This document shows positions 48,395-60,658 of a stretch of 64,000 bases of DNA, piece by piece. Source of the DNA: Parus major (Eukaryota > Chordata > Aves > Passeriformes > Paridae); NCBI RefSeq assembly GCF_001522545.3, contig NC_031792.1, positions 1,633,500 through 1,697,499 of the forward strand, in the 5' to 3' direction. Under the pieces are notes generated by a model. It was not told the DNA's origin, did no database searches, and saw only the letters and a program-made list of their open reading frames with translations. Every line of letters begins with the position of its first letter. The stretch's first letter is position 1. The translations under genes and the position numbers were made by a program.

Positions 48395-51204
48395 AAGCCT
48401 CGTTTGTGCTCACTGCTGTTTCCTACAGCCTCCCCAGCAGGGAGATTCATTTCCTTAATTAAATCATTTCAATGATGTTGTCACAGTCTCAGCAGAGCTG
48501 CGAAAAACCCAACTTTTAGTCCTACAGAACCTCTGGGTGAGGGTGCAGAGTAACCCTTACTGGGTAAGGAGCAGGGAGAGCCGCTGAAGGAAGTTAAAAC
48601 TGAGATTTGCAGCAGGCTCTGCCTCTAAAATGCTTCAGGTCTCAGGGTTTGTGAGGGTGAAAATATTTTTGGCCTCAGCGTAGAGCTTTGAAGGCAGGTC
48701 GGTGTGTGTTCCTCTGCCTCTAGCACCCAATTAGCTGCAAATGCCTTTCTAGAAATAATTGTGGAGGATTCACAAACTCAGCAGCAGCAAAGGGACCCAG
48801 GGGCTTTCATTTAAAACAAAGCAAACCCGGGCCAAATGGAGAATTTTAAACCTGCTGCTAGGTTTTGTGTTAGCTCCTGCTGGGTGATTCCCTGAGCTGG
48901 TGAGAACCCAGATCAGACCCTGGGTGTTTATCCTGGGTTCTGCAGGCCTGGCGTGGGGATTTCTGCCTCTGCTTCTCACCCCTCACACCTCCCGGGGCCT
49001 GTGCTGGGAGATCTCCTTCTGCTCAGAAAAAACAAGACTTCTGTAAACTTCTGGGGCTGCTGATGGATAGAGATAACAAACAGAGATAATTAAGAGCTGG
49101 GACCTACCCAGACAGGATTCTCATGGGTGTAGCAGCTTCTTCGACCAAGCACGGAGCAGAGCAGGGCCTGAGGCCCTCCTGGTGCCAACTGGGGAACATT
49201 TTCTTGGGGTTTTAAACCTGGGAAGTGATGTTTTATCCACTAAAACCTTGCTGCTGAGCCAAGTGAGCCCCGAAGCTGGGCCACTCAAGGAGGATATAAA
49301 TATGTAGGGATGCCTGGAGTGACAGCCCGCTTTTTGGCAAGACAGAAGGGATTTTTTTTGGCATATCCTGCAACTCACAGGTGGTCAAATGGATGTTTGT
49401 CCTTGGGACAAGCTAAATTTTGGGGTAAACATTGATGAAACGAGGAGGATGAGGCTGCACAGTGCCATGAGAGCTCTGCTGTCCGTGTCCAGTGAGACCC
49501 AGCCCTGCCCTCCTTTTCCTTTTCCCTGCCTCTCCCCACTGCTCTCCCTCTTGGAAGTGCCTGAGATTCAGTTTTCAGTTCGTGGGACTCCCAAATCCCT
49601 TCCAAAAGCTCTCCTCCCCACAGCTGCAGAAACACGCCTGCCTTTCAACTGGATCCTTCTCCTTCCAACTTCCCCCAGCCACAAAGCAAGCAGGAGAAAT
49701 GAAACTCGATGGGCGAGACTGCTCTGAAAGAACCCGAGTGTGCCAAGGGCTCAGCCTCTCCCTCTTCCCTGGCTCGGGAACTTGGCTCCTCCAGCCTGGC
49801 TGTCAGCACGTGGGGAGAGGAGTGGAGGGATGGGAAATGCAGAGCAGAGGAAATGGCAATATTTCCTCCTGAGGGGCAGCTGTTGATCCGTACTCTCAAA
49901 ATATAAAAAAATTGTTGTGGATTATTTTCTTCTGTGTCCAACTCCCCCTCGCCACTTCTGGCTCTTTTCTTGGCTCCTCATCTTAAAAGATTGGATCTGT
50001 TTTGTTTGTCTGCTAGAGGGAATTAGTTTTGCTTTTAAATGTAATTTATTTTCCTTGCCTGCCCGTGGTTTAGTTACAATCATGGCATTGTTCTCTGCCT
50101 GGCATTATCTGTTTTAGTGGGCAGCAGTCCCTGGGCTCCTCAGCTGAGGATTTTGGGCTCTGGGAGGTGAGAAATTGAGCAAAATCCAGCAGTCTTGGGG
50201 AGGAGTCTTTGGTGCAATCATCGTGACTGTGCAGCAAGTCAGGGTCTCCATGAAACATTCTGGAGGCTGAAAACCAAGCAGGGCTTGGGTCTCTGCTGTG
50301 GGTGAGGCTGGGAAGCAGCTGGATCCCTCCAGCCCCTTCTGCCAGGAATTTGGGTCCTGTAATCCCCTTTGGAATTAGTGGTGGAAAAGGGGGATGCTGG
50401 AGGATTTCTGCCACCTTAAAAACCAAACTAACAACAAAACCTTCACACACTTCTCAGCTTTGAAACTCTGCTTAATTTGCTTTTTCCATGATGTCCCCGT
50501 CTGTTGTGAGCTTAGTATGGACAGAAAAGTACAGAAAAAACCAAGTTACTGCATGAAATAAATCTATTTATTGACAGGAAGAAGTGAAACAACATAAAGC
50601 GACCTACTAACAATGCAATTAATGGATAACTGTGGTAGAATATACTGTAGAAATAAGTTCATCTCTGAGTATATTGAATAAATGTTATCTATATGAATAG
50701 TTTAATACTCCTGTCCTTTCACCTGAATGCTTCCCATGACTAAAAAGTTAATGCTGTATTATTAAATGAGAGTTTACTATGCTTTTTAAAGAAATCCTGT
50801 GAGAAAATTCAGGGTTTTTTCCCCCCTGCAAATGCTCATGGATGCTCTTTGTTCAACACTCTGCTTCATCCTCGTGATGTGGGATTTCTTGGTCGGTTTT
50901 TAATGAAAATAAGGAGTTGGATCTGACCCTTCGATCCCACAAATGGAAGCTGAGCTAACCCAGAATTATTTATCCTTAATTGTCTTCAAATGAATCAAAA
51001 GCTGAGTGAGAACAGATGGGAGTGAAAATGCAAACAGAAAGAAGGATGAGAAGCGATGGGGGGACAGAGAGAAATAACAAGAGAGGAAAAATATCAAGAA
51101 AACCTGGGACAAAAAGGGAAAAATAAAAGACTCAAGGTTATTAAAACATGAGGGAAAGCTTAGGAAGGAGGTGGATGAGTTATGCAACTCATCATGAGAA
51201 TAAC

Positions 51205-51235
<31 letters not shown>

Positions 51236-51236
51236 T
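51205..51236. repeat. (AT)n microsatellite
   Basis: A simple AT dinucleotide repeat of about 32 bp. Confidence 0.95.
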
Positions 51237-52423
51237 TAATGAAATACTGAAAGATTATTATGTCTCAGATTAAAGCAGATACAAAAGAGAACTCTTTAGC
51301 TGTTCAGGGCATCAGAATCACAGGATATTATCCAAATCCCATTGGAATTCACTTCAACACTGCCACTTCTCAAAGTTCATTCACCTTGTGCAATGTAGCT
51401 CTTGGAGCTTAACACTTGAGGAAACCCCATAACACAAAAATAACCTTTTTTTTTTTTTTCACAAGAAGCAAATGCAAAGGGTCCATTAAAAACATTCCCC
51501 AAAATGCTGAGTACTCAACACTGGATCCTGCAGTGGCTTCACGTGGGAAATCTCCCATTTTCCTCAACGGGAGACACGTGAGGGGCTGCTGGATCAGTCA
51601 TTTTTGGGGTTTAGGTTCTGTAAAAATAGAATTGCTCCCTATGTAGCAAACAGGGAAGTTTCATAGAAACCAGCCAACTCGCAACCAGAAGTTCAAATTA
51701 AATGAGAGTAAGTCTGGGAAGAAATAATTCAAAATAAAAGTGATCTAGTTTGGAGTAATTGTACTGAATAACTTGGTTTTCTGGCAGTGCAGGATCATTT
51801 CAGCTCCATGTTATGCTCCCATAAAAATGATCCTTCAAAAGCTGTTGTTATATATTTGAATTTTATAAAGGTAAAATCCTCTGACAGATATTTTAGAAAG
51901 GAGCTGACTCGAAACACTTTGTCCCAGACTTCACCTACAATCCACTATCAGTGCAGAATTCTGATTGCATAAATAAAAAGCTTGATTTTTGTTGAAAAAA
52001 CATGCTCAGCACGATTTTTGTTTTGGAACTTCACCATGAAACTGCCTTAAAGTGTCCAGCCTTGGCCAAATTCAGAGCCAGACTGCAGAAAATATTATCT
52101 ATAACCCATCAGGCTCTGAATCCCCAGGGCTTGTGTTTAAAATGAGATTTTCAGTCAATCTGAATGTTGAATTTGGAGTGCAGAGACTGATTTTAGACTG
52201 AAATCCTCAATATTAGGCCCTGGATGGCTAAAATGTTTTTCTTGAACTAAACACCTGCATGAAAATTCATCAGAGCTTCAGACTGCAGGGCAGCTACACC
52301 TCAGACCTGAGCAGAGAAGCACAAATTTGTGAGAAAATTAAAATCTAATCCTTCCTGGAGCACCTAAAACTGAATTCCTGGTGAAAGCTGCACTGAGGAT
52401 TTCCCTCATTTATCAGTTTTCTC

Positions 52424-52429
52424 TTTAAT
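52424..52429 (-). terminator. Possible ATTAAA polyadenylation signal of the NFKBIZ-like gene
   Basis: The plus-strand TTTAAT is ATTAAA on the minus strand, about 47 nt past the predicted stop. A 3' untranslated region this short would be unusual, so the true signal may be further left. Confidence 0.25.
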
Positions 52430-52475
52430 TCTGGCTCCAGGTGAGACCTTTCCAGCAGATATATTATAATACATT

Positions 52476-53502
52476 CTATATTTTGCTGTCTGTGCTGTGG
52501 TTATTCTCTGGCAGGAGGTGACCCACCAGATGCAGGTGATGAGAGTTCTCAGCATTTCCCTGGAAGGAAAAGCAGCAAATTTCAGCTCAATCCCCAGGCC
52601 GGGTGTTCCTGCTAAAGCCACGGATTTATTCCCCCATTTTCTGGATTTATTCCCCCATTTTCTGGATTTATTCCCCCATTTTCTGGATTTATTCTCCCAT
52701 TTTCTGGATTTATTCCCCCATTTTCTGGCTGCCTTTGGGTGAGGAAGGAGGTTTGCAAGGAAAATGAATTCTGGGTATAAATCCAGAGGTTGGGGTGAGG
52801 TGCTGAGCATCTTTTCCAAAACCTCCACTCTGTGGAGGTTTGAACTCAGGGATTTTGGGGGGTTTTTTTCCACCCCAAATGGTTCTGTGGGGTGGCAGAG
52901 CAGGGAAGGGATGGATTGAGCCACTCCAACTACCTGAACTCAACTTCCCACTACAAAATACCTTTGAGAAGGACATCAAGGAGGTCTGAGGATGACAAGG
53001 AGCAGAGTTCAGGTAAGTTTTCTGCAGCTGGGGGAGCGGGGATTCCTCTGGGAGCATCCAGCAGGCTGCAGCTCTGTACAGGTGAAGAGACCAGAACAGT
53101 CAGTTTCCAGCTGAACTGGACTGAAATGTTGTTTTTTATTTCTGCTGTGTTTTCTCTCCTGTTGGGAGAACCTCAGTGATGTGAAATGGGGCCTCCAGTC
53201 TGTATTTCTAATTGAAATCTTGTTATATTATTACATTTATTCCATGTACTACATGTTTATCTGAAAGTGGCAAAAAAGACAAAAAAGCTGTAACTTTTTT
53301 TTTTTTTTTTTTTAAAAGCACTGAATATTTGCTTAATCCTGGAAAATAATCCTGGAATTAGACATTGCCTGTGTAAAGCAGCCATAGTTACCTCTTGAAG
53401 AACATCCTGTGCCTGGGGTTTTTGGGTCTGGAGCAAACACATGAGCTCTGTGTTCTCCTCGAGCCTTAGGCAGGCGGTGGAGGTTTGACATGAATTCAGC
53501 AC
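52476..53502 (-). other. Degenerate C-terminal ankyrin exons
   Basis: The exon at 53502-53392 aligns in spacing with IkB-zeta ankyrin repeat 5 (..S..T...L..EENTELMCLL) but lacks the TALHLA core. The terminal exon at 52559-52476 begins GNAENSHHLHLVGHLLPENN, resembling the GNTALH of repeat 6, and then stops. Relative to IkB-zeta roughly the last half repeat and the tail are missing. Confidence 0.6.
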
Positions 53503-56500
53503 CTGCAGGTGACAGCAAATCCTGTGGTTGCACAAGGATGGGAACACTTAAGCCAGGCAGAGATCCTGCTGTGATCCTCACCTGCAGCTGGGGCTTTGCT
53601 CCCATCTGGAGCAGGCAGAGAATTCCCTCCAGGATTTGGTCTTTGCGGAGTCTGAGGAACCTCCCCGAGCCAGGATCCCTGGCAGTGCAGTGGGATTCTG
53701 TCACCAGCACCGTGTGGGCAAGAGCAGCACGGTGCAGGGGTGTTAAACCTGCAGGGAACACCGTGGAAAACTCAAATCCAGCCCCTGGCCCCCTGCCTGG
53801 AGGCGATCTGGATTTATTTATCTGGATTTATCGCTTTGGGATCTAAGCCAAGCCCCCGTGCAGTTCACCCTCCCTCTCACCGTAGTGGTCAGGCAGATCC
53901 ACTTCCACACACACCCCGTTGTTCTTGCAGTTTTTCAGGACCTGAAATGAAGAATATCCAGGTGGTTCCTGCCCTCTGGCACTGCCAAAATACCCTTTCC
54001 TCCCCCAAATCCCTCTGTAACCACATCAGACCAGAGCTCTATGGAAAGCCCCAGGTTACTTTAAACACCAGAACGTGCATGAGTTGCTTTTAATCTGCTT
54101 TTGCCCAACATAAACACCCAATTTACCTCCAGAACTCTCAGATATCCATTCTCTGCACACAGGTGGAGGGGAGTTTTCCCAGAGCTGTCCTGCTCGTTGA
54201 CATTGGCTCCCAGGGAGATCAGGTCACTCACCATCAGGTGCTGGTTCTTTTCTGCAGCAAGATGTAAAGCAGTCTGAGAAGGGAAGAAGGGCAGAAAGTT
54301 GCAGTGAAAGGCAAAATTAGTTTAAAAACAACAACATTTTTTAAATAATGAAGTGGGAAGTTGGGATTTTAGGGCTCTGTTCCCACTTGTGCTCCATCAT
54401 CCCCTTCCCATTCCCATTTTCCCTTCTTTTCCAGGACAGCAGAAGAATGTTTGATGCTTGGCTGGGGTTTGCATGAGGGGTTGCACGTGATAAAAAATGA
54501 CCTTTTTTTCTTGGCAAATCAGCCTCCTACCCTTTTCTCTGCATTCTTCTCATCGATCTTGTTGAGGGATGCAAATCTCTGGGCCAGAGCAAAAGTCAGA
54601 GCCCTCCTTCCCTGGGCAACAGCCTTGTGCAGCAGCCTGGAAGAGAACTCAGTTGGGAACAATTGGAAGAGAAAGGAGTGGTTAAAACCCCCCAAAAAGG
54701 TGGTTAAACCCCCCCAAAGGAGTGGTTAAAACCCCCCAAAGTACCAGGCAGAGTGTATTTAAAAGCATAAAATACTAATGCTGTAAACACTGAAATTTTG
54801 GGATATTCAAGGGTTTATTACTCTCTACAATAAAATTGCAGTTGCTGTTTTGTCTGCCAGGATTTCTTGCTTCCTCTCCAGGAGCTAAGCCACAATTCCT
54901 TGCTGCCCACAATCCCTGTTTGTGCAGGGAAAAGGGTGCAAGATCCCTGAAAAGCAACAGAAGGGAAAGGCTCGCTCTTAAAAGAAAAATTTCCCACCTG
55001 GAATTGAGTCCTGTGAAGGAGGAGAGCTCAATTTTCTGTCTGTTCAGTCTCAACTACTGAATTAATTTCAAAAATGTAGTGCCATTTGGAAAATTCAGTT
55101 TCTACTGAATTTCATCCCCAAAAAAACTCTTTTATTCATTTTTTTTTCTCATAAATTTGGGGGTGTCTTCCTTTCCTCAGGAAGGAAAAATTAATGCAGG
55201 CATTGATTGCACTTATTTATTTGTTCTTCCCCTATCTGGTAGAAAAATATCCTTAAATACAGCTGAACAACTCTGACACTTCTTGCTGTGTTTGGGATTT
55301 TTTGGGGTGTTTTTTTTTTTGGTTTGGTTTGGTTTTGGGCTTTTTTTAAATGGATTTTTGATCCTATTGTTCACCATTCAGTAGAATTCAGAATGATCTT
55401 ATTTAGTTTGAAATCCTGCCTTTTGAGTGTAGAATCTTTATAAAAGTGAGTTTAGGAGTGAGGAAACTTTTGCTTGTGAATTATTCATTAACAGTAGGAA
55501 TCTCATTTCTTAATTGTGATGAATTTCGTTCATGCATGAGAAATTGTTCTGTGTCATTTTTAAAATGGGAGGACATATGTAAATATGTAAATAGGTGACC
55601 TAATCGTTGTTTACTGAGTTGCATAATTGCTGAAAAGTGAAGTTTGGTTTTATTGTTGCACTGGAAGTCATTATTCTGAATGGAATAATGGAATGTTCTG
55701 AATGGAATAATGGAATATTCTGGATGGAATGGGAATTTAAGGAAGAGGCCAGAGCTGTGCTTGGTTTTCCCTGTGTGGGGTTATCAGTATTTTAAATTTG
55801 GGACAGGAATTTATTTTTTTTTCCCCAAGACTCAGATAATTCATAAGTTATGCCATGTTTTCTGTCAATCTGATTTGATACCAGCTATCCCAATCTACCT
55901 AAACTGCAAGGAACCTAATCAGACATTTTAATTTTTTCTTGTAAATAGCTCTTTTCTCCACAAGAACCCCATTCCAGGGTGATACTGGATTTTACTGGGA
56001 TCAGGAAAAGCTTTGTTTTCCTTTCATTTCCATCAGAACAGCCACTCCCAGCTCTTTGGGAATCTGTGCTCCAGTTTGTGTTTTTGGGTAATCCTCCCAT
56101 CCATTGTTATTAGCAGTTAATAATACAAATAATTACCCTGAGAGTGTCTGCAGCATGGAAAAGATATTTTTTGCATATCTTCTTTGGTTTTTTTTTCCCC
56201 CAGCACTTACTTTGCTTGATTTTAATTTTCTTGTGAATCCCTACACATACCTTAAATATTTCAACACCCTGAATTCATCCTGATACCAGGATATTACTGC
56301 AAATATGGAGTATTTCTATTTTCAATATCTGCCTAAAATTCTGTGTATTGATTCAAGTTGGAGCTTCCCCTGGAGCAGAGAAGCTTTTGATCAGAGGTCA
56401 GAGCAAAGTGATGTCCCCAGGGGACAGAAATCAACGTATTTTGACAGAAAAATTGACCTGTTGCCATTTTCGTCAGGAGCCAGCAATTTTTCCTCTGGGA

Positions 56501-59500
56501 TGTTCCTCAGCAAGTTTTCCTCCCTGTGCAGCTGGAACTGGAAGAAGGAGAGGGCAGAGAGGTCCTGCCTGGTGAAGGAAATTTGGGTTGGCCTCAGATG
56601 TCCCTGCACATCTGGAGAGCCCCTGGGAGCTCCCAGCAACATCTGTCCCAGGCTGGGGAGTGCAGGCATGTCCTGGGATGAAGAATTCCTTGGGAAACCT
56701 TCCTGGGATGGAGAATTCCTTGGGAAACCTTCCTGGGATGGAGAATTCCTCAGGAAACCTTCCTGGGATGGAGAATTCCTCAGGAAACCTTCCTGGGATG
56801 GAGAATTCCTCGGGAAACCTTCCTGGGGTGGAGAATTCCTCGGGAAACCTTCCTGGGATGGAGAATTCCTCGGGAAACCTTCCTGGGATGGAGAATTCCT
56901 CGGGAAAGCTACCCGGGAGCTCGGGAGAGCATCCTGCATCCACCAGCCACTCCCTTTCTCGCCCGTCCTGGAGGTCATTCCCGGCGAGCCGGACCTTTGG
57001 GTGCTTCCCTGCTCCCCGTGGAAGGAAGGCTCTGCCTGTCCCCGCAGGATGGGGTGGAAATCTCCCGAGCAGGACCCCGGGTGAAGCTGCCTCCCCTGCG
57101 GGTCACCAGCCGCCTCCTCGCTCCCCAGGCTTTCCCACCGGCAGCTCTGCAGATCCGTGGAGAATCCCTGCCAAAACCCGTCCGGCACGGGCTGCCGAGG
57201 CTCCTCCCTGAGCTGGCTCTCGTTCAGATCCTCCTGCAGCACCTCCACCAGGATGTCGAGGTCCTCCAAGCCTTTGGGGGTTTGCCCAGCGCTCTGCTTG
57301 CTCTGAAACAGCAACAGAAGCCGGGCAGGGTGGAAGAAAGGGGAGGGAAGCAGACATGAAGTGTCCTGTTCTCCCTCGGTGCTAGAACAGGAATTCTGCC
57401 CCAGGAGCCTGGCACTGCGGGGTTCAGGGTGTTCTGCATACCTGTCTAAGCTGCTTCTCTGTATAAGGGTGAGCTCTCCTCTTCTCTGCTGGAAAAAAAA
57501 AAAAGGAAGAAAACATTCAGAGCTGCGGGGAGGCACAGACAGAGCAGAGATTCCCATCAGTCCTGCCCCAGATAAGAGCCAGATAACCCGGACAGGGCGG
57601 TGATGCACAGCTGGCCGGCCTCCTGGAACTGAAGGGACCCAGCAGGGATCACTGACCATGGGACAGGAGTGCTCTGGCTCTTTGGGTACCTCACAGTGAT
57701 GATCCTACTAGAAAAGGAGGCTCTGTTACCAAGTGAGGCGTTTCCAAACCTGTTTTTCCTGAGGATCCTTTGGTTACCATCTTCACTGATGAGGCTTCCT
57801 GAGGAGACAAAACCACCCAGCTTCAATGTGAGATGCTTACACGGAGGAGAAGATGAAACAGTGGCAAATATTGTAACATGAACAGGGTGAAATTGCCTCC
57901 TGTGCTATGGGTTTTGCTCAGCAGGGGCTGCAGGTGGGGAGATTTCCGTGAGTGGGTAATTCATGGCAGCTTCATAAAGATCTTTACTGCAGCCTGGGAC
58001 TTTTTCAGCTCCTTGGGCTGACTTTGCAGGTTGTGGAGCAATATTTTTACTGTTGATTGGGCCATCTTTGCCTTGATGGAATGATGTACAGCATCCACAG
58101 CATGGATGGGTTCCTGCCATCACTGCCTTGGGACTGTTCCTAGCCCAGCCCTCATTCTGTTTGAAATTTGCTTTATTCTCCACTTTTACCAAAAGCATTG
58201 ATTTGGTGGCTGGAGGAGGCAGCAGCTGCAGGTGTGAGCCCTGCAGAGCACCCCATGGGGTGTGACTGTGTGCACCAGGATGCTGCAGCCCTGGGAGGAA
58301 CCTTCCCAACCTCCAGCATTTCTCACCTTGCCGGGAGCAGGGTCCAAGCCTTTGGAAAGTCGGATTTTCCTCAGCAGTTCCCGCACCGGCATCTTCACTC
58401 TCACACCCATGTAACGCTTCTGAGGGGGATCAGAGCTAAGTTCAGAGTCTGGAAAAGTCACAACACGATGCTGAAAGTAACACAATTGTCTGAGCTGTTG
58501 GAGAAGGGTGGGAGGATGAGGTCAGCCTGGGGAACAGGCTCTTGATTCTGGTGTTCATCACCAGTTGTGGGAAATTTCCACATCTCCCTGCACGTTCCTT
58601 GGCTCTGCTCAATAATTTTCCTTTAATGAATCCCTCCTCCGTTTTCCTGCGTGCCACAGAGCGTGGATTTGCTTTTGGGGAATGTGTCAGCAGTGTTTAG
58701 GTCTCTGCCCCTCTCACATTGTGATTTTCCTGTGTTGTGGTAAATCTGCCTTTGCAGTTTCCTGTCCTGTGCTTTGTTAAATTGTTATCAGTGCAACAAC
58801 AAGGAGCAGAATTTGTTCAGAGTTAAGATAGGGATGCTCTGTCCAGTGGCTTTCCCCCACGGCTCTCAGTGTGTTTGGAAGTTTTTGTGTGATTCAAAGC
58901 CAAACAATGATTTTCTGCACCAAAATGAAACAGTTATTTGAGAATATACCTCATTGTCCAAACAGGCTCTCTCTTTGTCAAAACAAGCTGCTCTGTGATT
59001 GTTTGTGTTAGGTCTCCTTGCATCTGGGCCCTGCATCCCCAAACTTGAAAGACTTGCCCAGATTAGGAGCTTAAATCCATTGGCTTTTGAAATACCTTTT
59101 ATGTAACACTGGCATTCACATCCTTGCCTTGTGTGTCCCCCTGCTTGGAATAACCTTTATTTAAAATGCATTCAGCAACAGAAATTACCACTCAAAAATT
59201 ATGAATTTCATTAATCAGGGTTTTCCCAATAAAATACACCACAGAGAAAGGCCCAGCTCCAAGGAAAGCCCAGGCTTTGGGAACCAGAGCGTGGGATCCT
59301 GAGAGCAGGGAGTCATCCAGCAGCAATGCTGGAGCAGGGAGAAGCTTTCTGTTCCCACTGCAGCTCATGGCAAGAGCAATAAAAACAGCTCTTGTGATCA
59401 AACACACTTCAGGATTAAACAACACAACAGCCTGAAATGAAAAAAGGTGCATTGGGCCAGCAGCTCCTGGTGCTGTTAAATAAAACATGAGCCACCTGAA

Positions 59501-60658
59501 CCAATATTCCTGACTAAAATCTGCGTGTGCTCTGCTGGAATCTGGCTGGAGCCTGTGGAGGGGAACCAGGGGAGCTGGGCAGATGGGAATGGTGCAGCTC
59601 CTGGGATGTCTGAGAGGAGGCAATCCTGGCAGGGGAACCAGCCCCACAAGATGTGGTTTCTTGTTGCGTGATTTTGTTTCCCTTCCCTGCTCCAGGCAAC
59701 GAGAGCTGACACCCCTCCAGCAGGAGGGAGGCGAATCCCGAGCAGCAAATGGTGCCTTTGGAATGGAGATGGGGTTGTTGTTTTGTGCTGAGATTTCTGG
59801 CACTTCTCAGTGTTTAACCTATCACTGAATAATCAAAACACTGAGACCTCGAAAAGCAGAGTTTGTTTCTCAGGCTGTTCTAGAAATGATTCCCTTTTCT
59901 CATAGATTGGTGTTTTGACAATGAATTATTTACTGTTTGTAGAATATTTTAAAGGTTTCTTTGAGAAGCTTTTTAACAAGCCAGTAGGATTGCTAATATA
60001 TTGTTATCTGGGAAGAGTTTCCAGTGATGGATCAGATATGTCCTAGAAATTGAAGGACTCTGCAAAGGCAATGATTCCCCAAACACACTTTCCAGTGACT
60101 TTGAAATGTTAATAACTCAGAAGATCACATCTACCACCTTGCTGTTAGTTCAGAACCAAACTTTCAATTCAGAATGCAAACGAGCAGCAGAACACTGGAG
60201 ACAGACAGAAATGATGGAATATTGGGCATCCTTTGGAAACTGGAGCAATTTCTGACCTCAGCAGCAGAACACAACAAAATCCAGCCAAGCCTGAGTAGGG
60301 GAATGTGCTGAACATCTCTGATATTTCTGAGCTTGGCTTGTGCTGCTCAGAGCCCCGGGTCACTGGGCTTCATCAGCACGAGATAGGAAATGGGAATAAA
60401 GGTTTTTCTCTTACCAGCAGGAGCAGGCATCCCTGGAGGTTTGCATGGAGGAGGAGGGTGGTGGATCTTGGGACTCGCCACGTTCAGCTCAGTTAATCCA
60501 GAATCTGGCAGAGATGGGCTGTGCTGGAAGCAGCTCTTGGGGCTGGCAGTTTCTGCAGGCAGCGGGGATCCCTGGCCTGGGCTGTAGCCACAGATTTCAC
60601 TTTCACTCATGTTTTGGTTCACCAGGAGCTCAGAACTCATGCAGACTGTTTGCAACAT
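52476..60658 (-). CDS. NFKBIZ-like nuclear IkB: OCA peptide plus ankyrin repeats, 11 coding exons
   Basis: Exons in transcript order are 60658-60415, 58448-58327, 57798-57750, 57488-57442, 57302-56458, 54636-54531, 54273-54127, 53941-53881, 53748-53582, 53502-53392 and 52559-52476. They total 1983 nt, 660 residues, with all phases matching. Residues about 92-112 (KRYMGVRVKMPVRELLRKIR) are an OCA peptide as in POU2AF1 and IkB-zeta. Residues 285-365 are a decapeptide repeat. At about 405-440 SFFQFQLHREENLLRNIPEE leads into the ankyrin domain (LLHKAVAQGRRALTFALAQR, TALHLAAEKNQHLMVSDLIS, GKTPLHLCAENGYLRVLE, LTPLHRAALAHTV), the IkB-zeta/IkBNS pattern. Known relatives are nuclear and bind p50/p52 to coactivate secondary-response genes. 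The last two exons are degenerate ankyrin sequence. The start ATG at 60658 is the first in frame after an open upstream; an earlier exon is possible. Confidence 0.88.
52624..52730. repeat. 21-bp tandem repeat, 5 units
   Basis: Five nearly identical units of tttattcccccattttctg plus ga lie in the last intron of the NFKBIZ-like gene, 65 bp upstream of the terminal-exon acceptor. Confidence 0.95.
56671..56910. repeat. Coding 30-bp minisatellite, 8 units
   Basis: Eight contiguous 30-bp units (tcctgggatggagaattcct plus ten more bases) lie wholly inside the large exon of the NFKBIZ-like gene. In the gene's frame each unit encodes GFPRNSPSQE or a close variant (Leu for Pro, Pro for Ser, terminal Asp). 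The unit length is a multiple of 3, so copy changes keep the frame. Variation among units is mainly at three positions. Confidence 0.97.
58327..58448 (-). other. OCA-peptide exon of the NFKBIZ-like gene
   Basis: The exon encodes DSELSSDPPQKRYMGVRVKM followed by PVRELLRKIRLSKGLDPAPG and Lys. The GVRVK.PV.ELL core is the peptide by which OCA-B/POU2AF proteins contact POU factors and octamer DNA. The acceptor is gacttttccag and the donor gtgaga. It joins in phase to the exon on each side. Confidence 0.92.

Larger units (their letters stand above)
46081..52475. other. Region between the two minus-strand genes, no confirmed gene
   Basis: No exon chain was recovered. A dinucleotide (AT)n repeat lies at 51205-51236. 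One plus-strand TATA-plus-ATG candidate is listed separately. Unrecovered 5' exons of the GCC2/GCC3 gene may lie in the left part. Confidence 0.5.

Noticed and set aside
49389..50450. Open frames of 100-130 codons on both strands
   Set aside because: Overlapping on both strands, with no conserved domain and no consistent splice sites.
52406..52924. 172-codon minus-strand frame with RKWGNKS repeats
   Set aside because: The repeats are the 21-bp intronic tandem; only the short segment after the acceptor at 52560 fits the spliced NFKBIZ-like gene, and in another frame.
56671..56910. CRISPR-like regular repeat
   Set aside because: The units are contiguous without spacers, in a vertebrate coding exon.
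56473..57211. Other-frame open frames over the 30-bp repeat (FPEEFSIPGR and GNLPGMENSS types)
   Set aside because: A repeat whose unit is a multiple of 3 stays open in all frames; only one frame joins in phase with the exons on both sides and reaches the ankyrin domain.
57774..57798. Shorter version of the third NFKBIZ-like exon ending at a gtaacc donor
   Set aside because: It breaks the frame with both neighbours; the donor at 57749 keeps phase and gives a Lys/Arg-rich stretch like IkB-zeta.
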